From the NCBI GenBank assembly GCA_015698045.1, contig BLAL01000086.1, positions 248,001 through 312,000 on the forward strand: a DNA stretch of 64,000 nucleotides, read 5' to 3'. The notes beneath the pieces are model-generated. The model worked only from the letters and a program-made list of their open reading frames with translations. It was not told where the DNA came from and searched no databases. Positions 23,641 to 34,483 of this stretch are shown piece by piece. Position numbers and translations under genes: made by a program. Origin of the DNA: Rhizophagus clarus (lineage: Eukaryota; Glomeromycota; Glomeromycetes; Glomerales; Glomeraceae). Position 1 is the first letter of the stretch. Every line of letters starts with the position of its first letter.

Positions 23641-25290
23641 TTGTTTAGTCACACACCATCAATTAAATTAATATACATTAGTAATCTGCACCAGAAAGAC
23701 AACTAAAAAATAAATTCTTTTATATCAATATACAATATACATAACTTGACGACCAATTATTTTATTAAACACCCAGAAAAGTGCCAGTGGGAAATTTGCA
23801 CAACCACAAACTATAGCTTTATACAAAGCGATGATTGATGGTGAAATAAATATAGCCATATAATAAGTAAATCAATGGCACAATAAAACACAGCCTTAGA
23901 TAAAAATAAAAAAGCATAATAATTAGAAAAAAAAACAGAAAAAAAGATCTCTTTTTTGTAAGTACCAGCCAGTTTAATTAGTACAGTATAACCTGTTCTT
24001 TACGTCAAGTACAAACAATTTATCCAAATGAGATTAAATGATAATCTCAGTACAAAACTGTGATTTTTATTGGTCTACAGAATTTGGTAAAATATGCATT
24101 ATGCACATGTGTAATTAGCTAATTAGGAATTTCAAGCAATGCTACGATCATTTGACCAGAAGTTTTATACAGTATATGCGCATAAGACCAGCTCAAGAAT
24201 ACCAAGTCATCAAAGGAAAGGGAAATGGATACTTTCTTGGATAAGGCGCATAAGAAAAAGCATCAGTGATGAAATGAGAGAAAAGAAGCTTCAGCATTAA
24301 TCATCTACTCAGATATTTCTAATTTGCAGAACTGTTGCCTCTTTCTTTTTAAGATGTTCCTTTTCCATACATGATTCCCATTCTTTGATTTCTACTTTGC
24401 TTCTTCCTCAGAGATCGGTTGAGACAGAACTAAAATAATTAATGTAGAGCGAGTTTGATAAAAATCAATTGTAGAACAAGGGCTAATACGTGAATTGTCT
24501 TTATCCATACCGTCTGAAGATACCAAAACTATCTTGTTTCTAACTTTGGCTTAGTTCAAATCACTTACTATCCTAGGAATCATTCCTTTCAGTTCAGTGC
24601 TTTAAATAATCTCTTTTTCCCAAAGAATTTATTTTTCGTTCTCATTACTAACGTATTTTGTATTCATGTTTACATTAAAGTAAGTTACTCTCTGTTTATA
24701 GGAGAGGTTAATTATAAATTATATGACTTAAGATGTTTGAGAAGGTTTAAGGAAAAGATAACTTGTAGTGTTATGATATCAATGCAAACAACTTTTTTTG
24801 CAGGAAAAGTTTTTTTTGATAATAGGTATAATCACGATATAGAATTTTTAAAAAAAAGAAAAAAATTGAAAAAAAGATTAATTTTTACTCGATAATCACA
24901 ATGTCCGTCATTATATTAATCAAATTTTTTTCCTTAGAAAATCTATTGAGATCAATGGTAAAAAAGAAACTTATTTTCAAAATTAATGGTAACAATGTGA
25001 GAAAAATATTAATTTTACTTGGATATGATTTAATTACAATATCCATCATTATATTAATCATATTTTTTTTCCTTAAAAAAATCTGTATCATATGATGTAA
25101 TAAAATCAATGGCAAAAAGAATTTTTTTTCTTTTCGTAATTAACCATATTAATCATAGATATAATTACAATGTAAGAATTTTTTTCGATCATGATGTGGT
25201 AAGATCAACGCAAAAAAAAGGGGATAAAAAAAATTTTTTTTTTTTTTTATTCAATTATTTCTTTTTTTTTTATATTGAGATATCATTAAA
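23641..25290. other. Non-coding region with local repeats upstream of the glutamine-rich gene
   Basis: At about 24170-24300 a plus-strand stretch reads YAHKTSSRIPSHQRKGKW before stopping, possibly a coding scrap. At 24890-25110 the block 'atccatcattatattaatca' plus 'tttttttccttaaaaaaatc' plus 'gatcaatggtaaaaa' occurs twice, about 140 bp apart, and a third degenerate copy runs into 25190. Part of this 5' flank is duplicated at 28340-28430. Confidence 0.45.
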
Positions 25291-27121
25291 ATGTCTTCTC
25301 AAGATCTTGATAAAGAACAAGGAATTCGTAAAAAAGGTTCTCTTATTAAATATTGGCAGCCATCACAACCGCAATATCAATAATCTCAGTCTCAATGGCC
25401 GCAACAACCTCAACAGCTGCAACAACCCCAATCTCAACAACTGCAACAACCTCAATCTCAACAACTGCAATAATCTCAACCCTAAACTCTACTTCAGTGG
25501 CTGCGACAACCTCAACAATTTCAATTTCAATGGCCGCAACCACTTCAATCTTAATGGCCTCAACAACCTCAACAATCTCAACCTCATCAATTTCAATGGT
25601 CACAACCACCTTAATCTCAATGGCCTCAACAACCTCAATAATCTCAATTTCAATGGTCGTAACCACCTCAATCTCAATGGCCTCAACAACCTCAACAATC
25701 TCAACCTCAATGGCTGCAACCGTCTTTACCTTAATGGTCTCAACAACCTCAACAACCTCAACAAAATCAGCAACATCAATGGCCACATCATGAATACTAA
25801 TGGTCGCAATCACCTTCTCAACAACCTCAACAATACTTACCTCAATTACCACCTCAACTTCCTTAACAAATTGATGATGAAGAAAAAATAAGTGACCTAT
25901 AATTGAAATTCATTATTCTTTCTTTTTGTGATATGAATAGTTCACTTATCTTGATATTTAATAATTGTAGACAAAATGCTAAAAGAGGAGTTCTTGAGAA
26001 TTGAGAAAATAATAAATATATCTCCAGATCCCTATAAAACTAAGAAGAAAATAGCAGATGAATTCGGCCTAATTTTACCCAAATATGTCAATTTTATGAC
26101 CGATAAATACAGGAAAAGTCAAAGTCCCATATCAACAATAATATCACTGGAATCCTCTCCGGTGATGTCACTACATTCCTCGCTGCATTCTCTGCCTTTG
26201 AAGAGTCACACTCCAATGTAAATATATATAGTAAATCTGTAATATTTATAATTCATATGTTTTGAGCCCATTTATTTTTATTATAGGGATAATTTTAAAC
26301 GACAACTCATAAATAACAATTTGGAGTTGCTGTCTCAATATTTTACTAAAGAACGTCACTACCCCAGAAGTCCTTCCCCAAGACCCAACGTGAATGTTCC
26401 AGATAAATATACGGAACCTAAAACCAGTCGCGAATATAGTTAAAAACAGATGAGTGAAATATTAGAAAATAATTATAGTTCTCTTCCAAAATGGATCTTA
26501 GATATCATTTACGTTGAATTAAGAGCACTATTCCTTCGTACTCGACACCTTGATCATTCTTCTAGAAATTTAATGATAGAAGATATAATTAGTAAATTAT
26601 TTCCGCATTTTGCTAAGAAGAAAGAAAACAAACAAAAGATTAGTTTTATGAGTAAACGTTTTCAAAAAGTTTTTGATGGATGGAAGAGCGAATTATGGTC
26701 GAATATAGGTTTTGCATATCAGAATAGTTGCACTAATGATAATATTTTCCAGTTAAAATCTAAAGTTTCAGTTTCAATTATATTTCATCAGTGGTTGACA
26801 TGTGTTTCAAATGAACTATCAGAAGAAATGGAAAGAGCGTCCCAAAATATTATTATTTACAGGATTAGATGTTTAAGTGAGGAGGTGGATGATGACAAGA
26901 CAGCTTGTCGCAACTTTTTTATAGCAAATACAGATTTATACACAATAATTTTGGACTTTGCTTGTACTGATAAAATAGATGTTACAAGATTAATGGAGCT
27001 GTCTCATTATTACATAAGTGCTGCAAGGTCATTTCCCGAAGATGATGACGAAAAGGATGATAATGATGAAAGAGAGCAAAGAAAGTATAAAAAAAAAGTA
27101 ACTAAGAAGATTGCAAATTAA
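25291..27121 (+). pseudogene. Glutamine-rich three-exon gene with eleven in-frame TAA codons
   Basis: Exon 1 (25291-25891) encodes MSSQDLDKEQGIRKKGSLIK, then a long repeat of QQPQQ, SQPQ and QWPQQPQ units. GT-AG introns at 25892-25970 and 26218-26286 join in phase to exon 2 (EEFLRIEKIINISPDPYKTK, then ADEFGLILPKYVNFMTDKYR) and exon 3 (26287-27121). The last part of exon 3 is a 223-codon open frame beginning MSEILENNYSSLPKWI and ending in an acidic DDDEKDDNDE segment plus a basic tail. No known domain is recognised. Ten TAA codons lie in the Gln repeat and one at 26441-26443, all at places where neighbours or repeat units show CAA. No frameshift and no TAG or TGA is seen over 1.8 kb. It reads as a recently silenced gene, or an intact gene if the TAA codons are bypassed or corrected in RNA. 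The 26450 ATG could also start a shorter protein. Confidence 0.55.
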
Positions 27122-27221
27122 GGAGGCTAGTAAAAAGCGTTATTATAAATTTTATATAATATATTTTTATTATATATCATTTTACATTTTTATCACATCC
27201 TTTATTTTTATATTTTTTCAA

Positions 27222-27355
27222 ATGGAGAGGACATTGTAGCTGGAGCTAGTGGTGACGATAATACTTTAAGGTTCTGGAAGATTTTTAATACTCTAAGAAC
27301 AAAAGGGATAGAAAATAAATATTCGTGGAAACTTGATGGTCTTATAATGTTATAG
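27222..27355 (+). pseudogene. WD40 C-terminal fragment resembling Cdc20/Cdh1
   Basis: The frame reads NGEDIVAGASGDDNTLRFWK, then IFNTLRTKGI, and stops at TAG 27353-27355. The pattern 'G..ivaga.GD.tLRFWk.F' is the last WD40 blade of Cdc20/Cdh1-type APC activators. Those proteins usually read 'SAAADETLRLWxxF' and end in an Ile-Arg tail. Only this blade is present and no upstream blades were found in frame, so it is a fragment, possibly an exon carried by a nearby element. A generic WD40 blade is the alternative. Confidence 0.4.
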
Positions 27356-28334
27356 CGCTTTGATTTTTTATTCAATCAATAGTTTATAGTAAATATTTAG
27401 CATAGAAGAGCTATAATTTAGTAATTATACTTAACATTTACATTATTAATACTTTTATTATTAACACTTTTAATCATAAATAAAGTTCATATTAATAATT
27501 TTACTTAATATATATATAATTTATTCTTTGCTGAAATGTATTGAATTGTGTCTGAATAGTAAACATATCATGCAAATAATTGTCTACTGATCATAGATCA
27601 ATTTACCAATAAATCGTCATGAATTATTATTAAAGTCATTCCGATTTTAAAAATTTATTAACCATATCGATAAAATTTAGTAAATGTATTGAATAGAATA
27701 ATGTCTCTAATACATTTCAAATACTGTATATTAAAATATACATTTGTAAATAAAATGAGACTACTTTTACTGAACAAGGCAATTTTTTCAAGATATCGTA
27801 TGATACTTTTATGATATCATAAATGTACTTAAAATTCAAATTTTAATATAGTTGTAAAGACATTTTATATAATAAAAAATTATTTTGAAAACCACATTAG
27901 AACCCATTTATATGTTATCCTGACAATGTATTTAAAACCATTTTATGATAATTTTCACAATTTTGTAAAGATTGACAGAACATGATTAATATATTTTAAA
28001 ATGCTAATAAATTATTTTATTATACGGCTAAATAATAATACATAAACTACTAGTATAATTTACAAAATAGAAAAATTCCAAAGAAACGAACTGTTAGTAA
28101 TAGTACATTAAAAAAAAAAGATTTAAAAAAAAATGTTATAAAATACCCACCAAAATCTATATTCCCGAGCTCCAGTTGAAATCCCATGCTTTGAACCTGT
28201 CTAAAAAAAAAGAACAAGTGTTAGTACATTTTGTTAAAGTAGTAATTAAAAAAACTCTTTTCTTACCAAATTCTTAATATCTAAAATCATATGGAGAATA
28301 CATCAAAGTATATCAAAAAAAATATATTTTTTCT
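27356..28334. other. AT-rich spacer, nothing recognised
   Basis: Low-complexity A/T sequence with a few GATATC-type words near 27790-27830. No gene is seen. Confidence 0.45.
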
Positions 28335-28660
28335 TTTGAAATTGACCACCATATTAATTATACTCGATCATGATGTGGTAAGATCAATGCAAAAATAAGG
28401 AATGAAAGAATTGATTTATAATAATAAAAAAAAATGAGAAGAAAAAAAAAATTTTTGACTCACATTTTAACCTGTAGAATCATCATCAAACAAGTTTTAA
28501 AAATGTCTTCTCAATATCGTAATAAACCTATACAAAAACAAGAAATTCATAAAAAGAATTCTCTTATTAAAATTTGGAAGCCTTTGCAACCGCAATTTCA
28601 ACAACCTCTGTGGTGGCAACATACAGAAATAGTCAAAGTCCCATAGTATATTTTTATGTA
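28335..28660 (+). pseudogene. Truncated second copy of the glutamine-rich gene with its 5' flank
   Basis: The flank 'gatcatgatgtggtaagatc' plus 'aatgcaaaaa' (28368-28400) matches 25191-25220. ATG at 28504 begins MSSQYRNKPIQKQEIHKKNS, then LIKIWKPLQPQFQQP. This parallels the MSSQ...KKGSLIKYWQPSQPQYQ start at 25291. After about 35 codons the sequence jumps to 'agtcaaagtcccata', which matches 26116-26130 in exon 2 of the first copy. The intervening 750 bp of Gln repeat, intron and exon 2 start are absent, and the frame ends at once. This is a duplicate with a large internal deletion. Confidence 0.65.
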
Positions 28661-28764
28661 ATCTTACTTAATCGTATACAAATATCAGAATTTTATTTTA
28701 ATAATATGGCAGTATATTATACATATAAAAGTTGTAAAAAAAAAAAAGTTTAATATTTGTGGTA

Positions 28765-29150
28765 TTGCAGATGAGTTGCGATACCACAAATGAGTTGCGA
28801 CAATGAAGTGACAATATTAAATCAATATCGTAAATACATCTTTTTTTATCCCTGAAATTACCAATATCATAACGATATCAAGACTATACCGATCAGATAT
28901 TTTTTTAAATAAATGTTGTCACAATATCTCGGTGATAAATTGTGGGATGAAGTGACGATATCAAATCAATATCGCAAATATATCATCCTTTTTTTTTGAA
29001 ATTACCAATATCGTAATGATATCAAGGCTGTGCCAATTTGATATTCTTTTGAATAGATATCATCACGATATTTTCACGATAAATTATGGTGATGAAGTAA
29101 CGATATCAAATTAACATTATAACAATATCATCACAGAAATTGATACCATT
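28765..29150. repeat. Tandem repeat of about 145 bp with GATATC palindromes, 2.5 copies
   Basis: Units begin at 'gatgaagtgacgatatcaaa' (about 28803, 28950 and 29092). They run through 'atcaatatcgcaaatatatc', 'gaaattaccaatatcgtaat' and 'gatatcaaggctgtgccaat', and end at 'acgatattttcacgataaat'. They are part of the dispersed GATATCGTGACGATATC family. Confidence 0.65.
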
Positions 29151-29165
29151 ATGACATGAAATTTA

Positions 29166-29539
29166 TATTGTACCTGTATCAATTCAACATTGCTCATATT
29201 TTTAAGGTTTCTGTAAAGATATAATTAATTTGTTGTAAAATGCTAAATTTACTAAAAAATATAAAAACCACAAAAGTAATGCATCCCATTTTTTGATAAA
29301 ATGTGATGTACATAAAAAATTAACCAATTGATTTACATTAAATTTTAGCATATTCTGGTAGTTTATATATTAAATAATCTACATTTTAAATTTTATTTTG
29401 ATTGGCTTTAATTTTGACATCAATATATATGATTAAAAATTAATTTTTAAATAATGTGTTATTTTTGTGAGCCACTGTATATCTTAGTCCTTACATATAT
29501 CCCGCTTTTTTGATCACGAATTTTCTGTGTTTCAAACTT
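29166..29539. other. AT-rich spacer
   Basis: Nothing recognised. Confidence 0.4.
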
Positions 29540-30330
29540 TTATTCTTCTGATAATACAGATGATTGTGATGATAGTGTTAGGAATCCTGGTATTTGAAAG
29601 CAAGATGCAATTCCTCATTATATCTATTCAAGTATAGTTTATCTAAGAATTTAGTCCTACATGGTGAAAATTTCTTTTCTAGTAGATCTTCAAAATATAT
29701 TAGCATTGGCGTTTACTACTTCTGTGTTGGTAAAGAGGACACCATTCGAATTTTTTCATAATATATTTTAGTGGATACTCCCATTGATGTGCACTATTCT
29801 CACAAGACTAAAGATACACATCATGACCATTTATTTGACCAGTCCTTTCTAAACACTGACTACCACATCTTCTGACATAATCAATAGCTTAATCTATCTC
29901 TCTATTAATGACATAGGTAATATGTACAGATAATATGCTTTAGATGGATATCCAACTTTTTCTGTTTCAGGAATTAATATAAATTCTTTTTGCACAAACC
30001 CTGTGATGAAACATATTTCCTATCAAGATAATATAGAATTGGCTCATTCTTTATAACAACAACTTTTCCAATTTTATGAATAGAAGGCGAATATGTAGGA
30101 TCTGTAGCCTCTTCTGATTTTTCATACCTTTTTTCTATTTCGCATTAACAAGTAGGTAGTGGACAGTATCTCCTTTCTTTAATACTATTTTATCTTTTCC
30201 AACTGGACACTTATATTTTGTAGGTGATCTAGATTCTACTTATTCCAATACAATGGCTTTTACTGGCTCTAGTCCCCACTTTTCTGATCCCAGTTCTCAA
30301 ATAAATCATGTGAGATAATTATTTAGGTAG
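29540..30330 (-). pseudogene. Broken member of a nuclease-like 'YNEELxLAFxYQ' family
   Basis: On the minus strand, successive short frames read CPVGKDKIVLKKGDTVHYLL, then VVIKNEPILYYLDRKYVSSQ, then EFILIPETEKVGYPSKAYYL. Next comes a zinc-ribbon-like C-x4[19 protein letters not shown], and last [20 protein letters not shown] with [16 protein letters not shown] and a His-rich end. I remember the order 'C...H.W...L..I....WCP' then 'FEDLLGKKFPxCRPxFL..L..YNEELxLAFEYQGxQHY' from a large family in arbuscular mycorrhizal fungi. There the E-x-AFEYQG-x-QH part looks like a PD-(D/E)XK-type nuclease core. That link is from memory, not a search. Numerous stops and several frameshifts break this copy. Confidence 0.5.
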
Positions 30331-30899
30331 TCTATAATTACTGTTTTATATCTAATTCATGCTCTTATTAATCTCAGATCAGAAGATATCGATTCAACAG
30401 CATATTGCATCTTATATAGGAATTTTGAAAGTGTCTAATTGAAATGCTTCATGAAGGCAAGTCCCCTATGACTATATGGGCTAATCACCTAAATTGTAAC
30501 ATTGTTCTTTTGCATTAGCCAGGAGGTTTATTTACTTGAAGTAATTTAGGATAGGTAAGAGGATTATTTTGATCACTGTATACTTTTCTATTATATTTTT
30601 TACCCTTTATAGTGATTATGAGTGAGAAATAATATATCGCACTGGTATATACAGTTGGGATGTGTTATCCGTCCATAGCTAACTCTAGGGATGTATTTTG
30701 AAGAAGTTTTATTAGTTTGGTATGACTCTTGATTTTTTAAAAAATCTTTGCATTCACTTAGGCGAAATTGATACCCTTTTTTTTATATGCATTTCTCAAA
30801 AATTTAGGGTTGAAATAATAGCCAGTCAGATAATAATATATTTCACGCAATATGATATTTTTTTCAATTCATCAGGATCTATCAAAATTTGCAGTTGGC
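30331..30899. other. Region between two remnants, no clear gene
   Basis: Mixed A/T-rich sequence with short plus-strand frames near 30722-30950 that merge into the Gag-like remnant. Nothing firm. Confidence 0.35.
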
Positions 30900-31223
30900 T
30901 CATTCTCTTTCTCTTTTATAATCACAAAAAAAGAATAGCATTTCAAAGGCCTCATCCAAGCAAAGAAGAACATGTGAAGAACATAAAGTTGAGCTGGAGG
31001 AGAAGAACTATTATCTTCATAGTAAGTTGCAGACAGAAGTTGATAGTAATCGCTAGAATAAAAAACAAATTAATCAACTGGAGCGAAATTATATCTGATG
31101 TGAGCAAGAGATTCAAGATCTCAATAGAGAGATAGAGCGTCTTGAAAATGCTTCAAAAGAAGAGATATTAGAACTAAAATCTGAAATCTCCAGCCTAAAG
31201 AATCAGCTATATTAAGTCAGGAA

Positions 31224-34200
31224 TAGGGAATTTAATTGATTTAAAATTTAATGATTGATTAATTGATTGATTATAAGAGTCAGTAATTGATTATTAATCG
31301 ATATAACTTGATTGTTAATTAGAATGGTCAATTAATATTATCGATTAATTAATTGGGAAAAGATCATTGATCAATTAATAACCGTCTCGCAAAAATTTTT
31401 TTCATCAAAATTTACTTGCATGCTAATATTTATCATATTTATGTTTTATAAATTTTTTATTATTATTAAAACACCTGTAATAAGAAAATTCCATAATAAA
31501 AAACTACATATAGAAATTTATATAAATGGATAATGTTTCGCTTAATAAAAAGTAATTTATTAACAGTTGAGGGCTTTAATCTATTTTGTTCTGCACTAAT
31601 TTGGTTACCTACGTCACTAAAAAGTCTGTCACTTAGAACTGAAGTGGCCGGTATACCTAAATATTTTCTTGCAATTTTATATAAGGTAGGAAACCTTTTC
31701 TGATTATCATGTCACCATTCAAAGGGATCTACTTCAGAAAAACCTGTGGTGTTTTTATTTCATCCAAATAGTGAGAAAGTTCTTCATAAATTGGAATTTG
31801 AGATCAAGGAAAACCAAAGATACTTGCCAAAATAGTTGCATTGAGTGGGTTATCAAAATAATTATACAGCATGTTATATATTTCTTCTTTGACAGAATTA
31901 ATAATAGCTGTAATATCAACTTGTTCGTCTATTGAATTTATAGAATTTATAGAATTTTGTTCATCATCATCTATAAAAAAAAATTTCATTAATAGAAAAT
32001 AATATAATTACAGTAAATTAAACAATAATTTAATTAATATTACCATTTTCATTATCAGATTTATTACTATCTTCATCATCATCATAATTATCCTCATTAT
32101 CACTACCTTCACCTTTATTAATTTCATTGTTGTTATCATTGTCATTTATTGCATAAGAATATTTCAAAACTTGAATAGTGGGATAAATTAATGATAACGT
32201 GCAATACTTTTGACCACCCAGGAATTCAATTGCATCTTCAATTGGTTTAAATAATTCAATTAGTTTATCTAATAAATTCCACTCATAGATTTTTAACATT
32301 CATTCCTGTAGTTGCTTATAGTTTTTTTTGCTTTGATAATCAGTCTCAAGACTTAAATTAACTAAAACATGTTTAATTGCAGGTTTCAATTTCCTTAACC
32401 TTCACCATGAAGCTAATGCAGATTTCTATCATATTGGAACTTCAGTGATTGTTCATAAAATATGTGGTTCGTGGCATTCTTCTAGTATTTTATTTTGATT
32501 TTCATTTTAATTTTCATCAGATAGTTGAAATTTTGCTTTTAATTCAGCTTGTGCTTCTTCCAATCTTTCATTCTGTTTAGGTAAACTAAAAAAAATACTC
32601 AATTTTTTAAATTGATCAATATGATCTGTTGCTTTTTTTAAACCTTTGATTACACATAACTGCAAAGTATGTGCAGAATAAGGTATATGTTCTATACCTT
32701 CCTACTCTTGGATTGCTTTTATCATATTACTGCCATTGACAGTAATTATAGTAGTAATCTTATCTATTAAATTGAATTCTATTAGTTTAGTTTTAATTGT
32801 TTCACGTATATGACTACCAGTATGTGGATATTTTATTGGTTCTATACATAGCATGATATCCCTCAATTCTATTTGATCTGTAAGATAGTGACAGGTAATT
32901 CTGATATAACCATTCTGAACACATGAAGTCCATAAATCAGTAGTTATTGAAGTATTGTTACATGTAGAATTTAGCATATTTTTCATCAGTTTATTTGCTG
33001 TTTTATATCCTAAATCCAAATCTTGTTTAAATGTTTGATAACATAGTGGTTGAAATTGCGAATTAATTTTTTTCATCATTCTTCTAAAACCATCTCCATT
33101 TACTTTATTGAAAGGTATTCTGTCTGTTAATATCCAATCACAAACTGAATTTCTTAATTCTTTTTGTTTATGTTCTTTGTAAGGTATCACTTTTTTAAAT
33201 TCATTATCAATTTTAAGTTACTCCTAAATATATATACAGAAAATTAATGTTATTTTCTTAAATGTATAATTTTTGTAGTACACATACCATTTTTTTTTCT
33301 CATAAATTTTATATGCTGTATTCAAATGATAATTCATAGTACTTGTTTGTGAATTATAAACACAAGAAAAATCACAAGTTTCTTCTATATCATTAATTGT
33401 TTTAGTATAGAAACAATAGGTTTTTCTATCAGTTGCCAACTTAAAATATTTCCAAATCTAACTTGTTTGTTAGATATATCAACCCATACTAAGTCTTCCT
33501 GAGTATTTTGTCTTTTTTTTGAAGGTACTTCTGTATTTTCAAAAGCTCGCTTTTTACCTTTACTTGAACTAGGCATATTCGATATTTTATTTTTTGTGAT
33601 AGATTTGATAATTTTAAAAAAAAATATGAAAATCATTAAAAAGGAAAGTGTACCAAATTTTGTGTAAGATCCCTGAATATATTGATTAAATATCTCCTTG
33701 TACAAATTACGAAGCCAACATTTTTGATAGAAGATTTCATAATTTAAATTGCATAAATTACCAAATATCATAATGATTAATACAAACTTGCCATTAGAAA
33801 ACTTTTTCAGAAATTTATTGTATAGACTATAATATATTATATAAGTGTATAGCAATACTCTACAATTATAATAAAAAAAAATTTATAATCATGATAAAAA
33901 ATTAAAGTATTCCAGTATTATCAAAAATGAGATTTAATCCAGATTCAGAAATAAAAAGTACCTATAAAAATAATTGTTGGCGTAATGATTACATAAAAAT
34001 AAAAAAAATAATCATTCAATAAACAATTTAACTGTTAATATGCATTTTACTTAAATTCTAACGAGATTAACGTACTATCAAAGTTCTTTATTTAATCAAT
34101 TACTTTGCCAGTTGCGTTTGTATAATTATTTTATGCAAATTTTTTTTAGATAAGAGAAAATATTTAATTATAGCAAATAAACATTATAGGTTTTATAATA

Positions 34201-34483
34201 TAATATATTATTAAATTTAATGATTTATCAAAAGAAAAATTATGTATTTTAAACAAAAATTTTTTGGAAAAATGATTCTTTCATAATATCTTTGTATTTA
34301 TATAAAAATTTTCATGATTAATTAATCGATCAAAATTTCCTTTTTGATTGATCAAAATTGTTGATTGGTGAATTTCATTGTTGATTACATGTGATCGATC
34401 ATAATTGAACTGCAAATATTGGGATCAATTAATTGATTGACTCAACGATTAATTGAGTTTAATTGACTCGATTAAGAACCCTA
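31224..34483. mobile_element. hAT element with recognisable ends and 8-bp target duplication
   Basis: The left end begins TAGGGAATTTAATTGATT, and the reverse complement of the right end begins TAGGGTTCTTAATCGAGT, a hAT-style TAGGG terminus. The flanking 8-mers are GTCAGGAA (31216-31223) and GTTAGGAA (34484-34491), matching at 7 of 8. Both subterminal regions are dense in 'attaattgatt' and 'aatcgatc' words, as hAT ends often are. The element is 3,260 bp and encodes one minus-strand transposase. It sits inside the Gag-like fossil. Confidence 0.85.
31450..33576 (-). pseudogene. hAT transposase (BED finger, catalytic region, C-terminal dimerisation domain)
   Basis: It starts at ATG 33574-33576 with a basic leader, MPSSSKGKKRAFENTEVPSK. 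A degenerate BED finger follows at about 33330-33480 (ETCDFSCVYNSQTSTMNYHL). A 162-codon catalytic-region block (32702-33190) contains FRRMMKKINSQFQPLCYQTF, NTSITTDLWTSCVQNGYI and TITTIITVNGSNM-like sequence, where the family keeps 'TDxWts' and 'D.a.NM'. Then come LLDKLIELFKPIEDAIEFLG (near 32230), an acidic Asn/Asp-rich linker with a probable GT-AG intron (about 31970-32042), and the hAT dimerisation signature IPATSVLSDRLFSDVGNQIS with AEQNRL (31570-31660). A few stops and frameshifts remain, so it is inactive. The order and end-to-end cover make it a near-complete gene. Confidence 0.85.

Noticed and set aside
25346-25852. 168-codon antisense frame rich in VEVVE and plus-strand Asn-Leu frame over the same stretch.
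   Set aside because: Both are shadows of the CAA-rich repeat, which lacks stops in several frames. The spliced Gln frame has the start codon, conserved copy and in-phase introns.
25291-27121. Reassigned genetic code with TAA read as glutamine.
   Set aside because: The Kelch gene (1634 codons, Gln-rich in places) and the receptor gene have no in-frame TAA and both end in TAA, so the nuclear code here is standard. Gene-specific read-through or RNA change is kept only as an open option.
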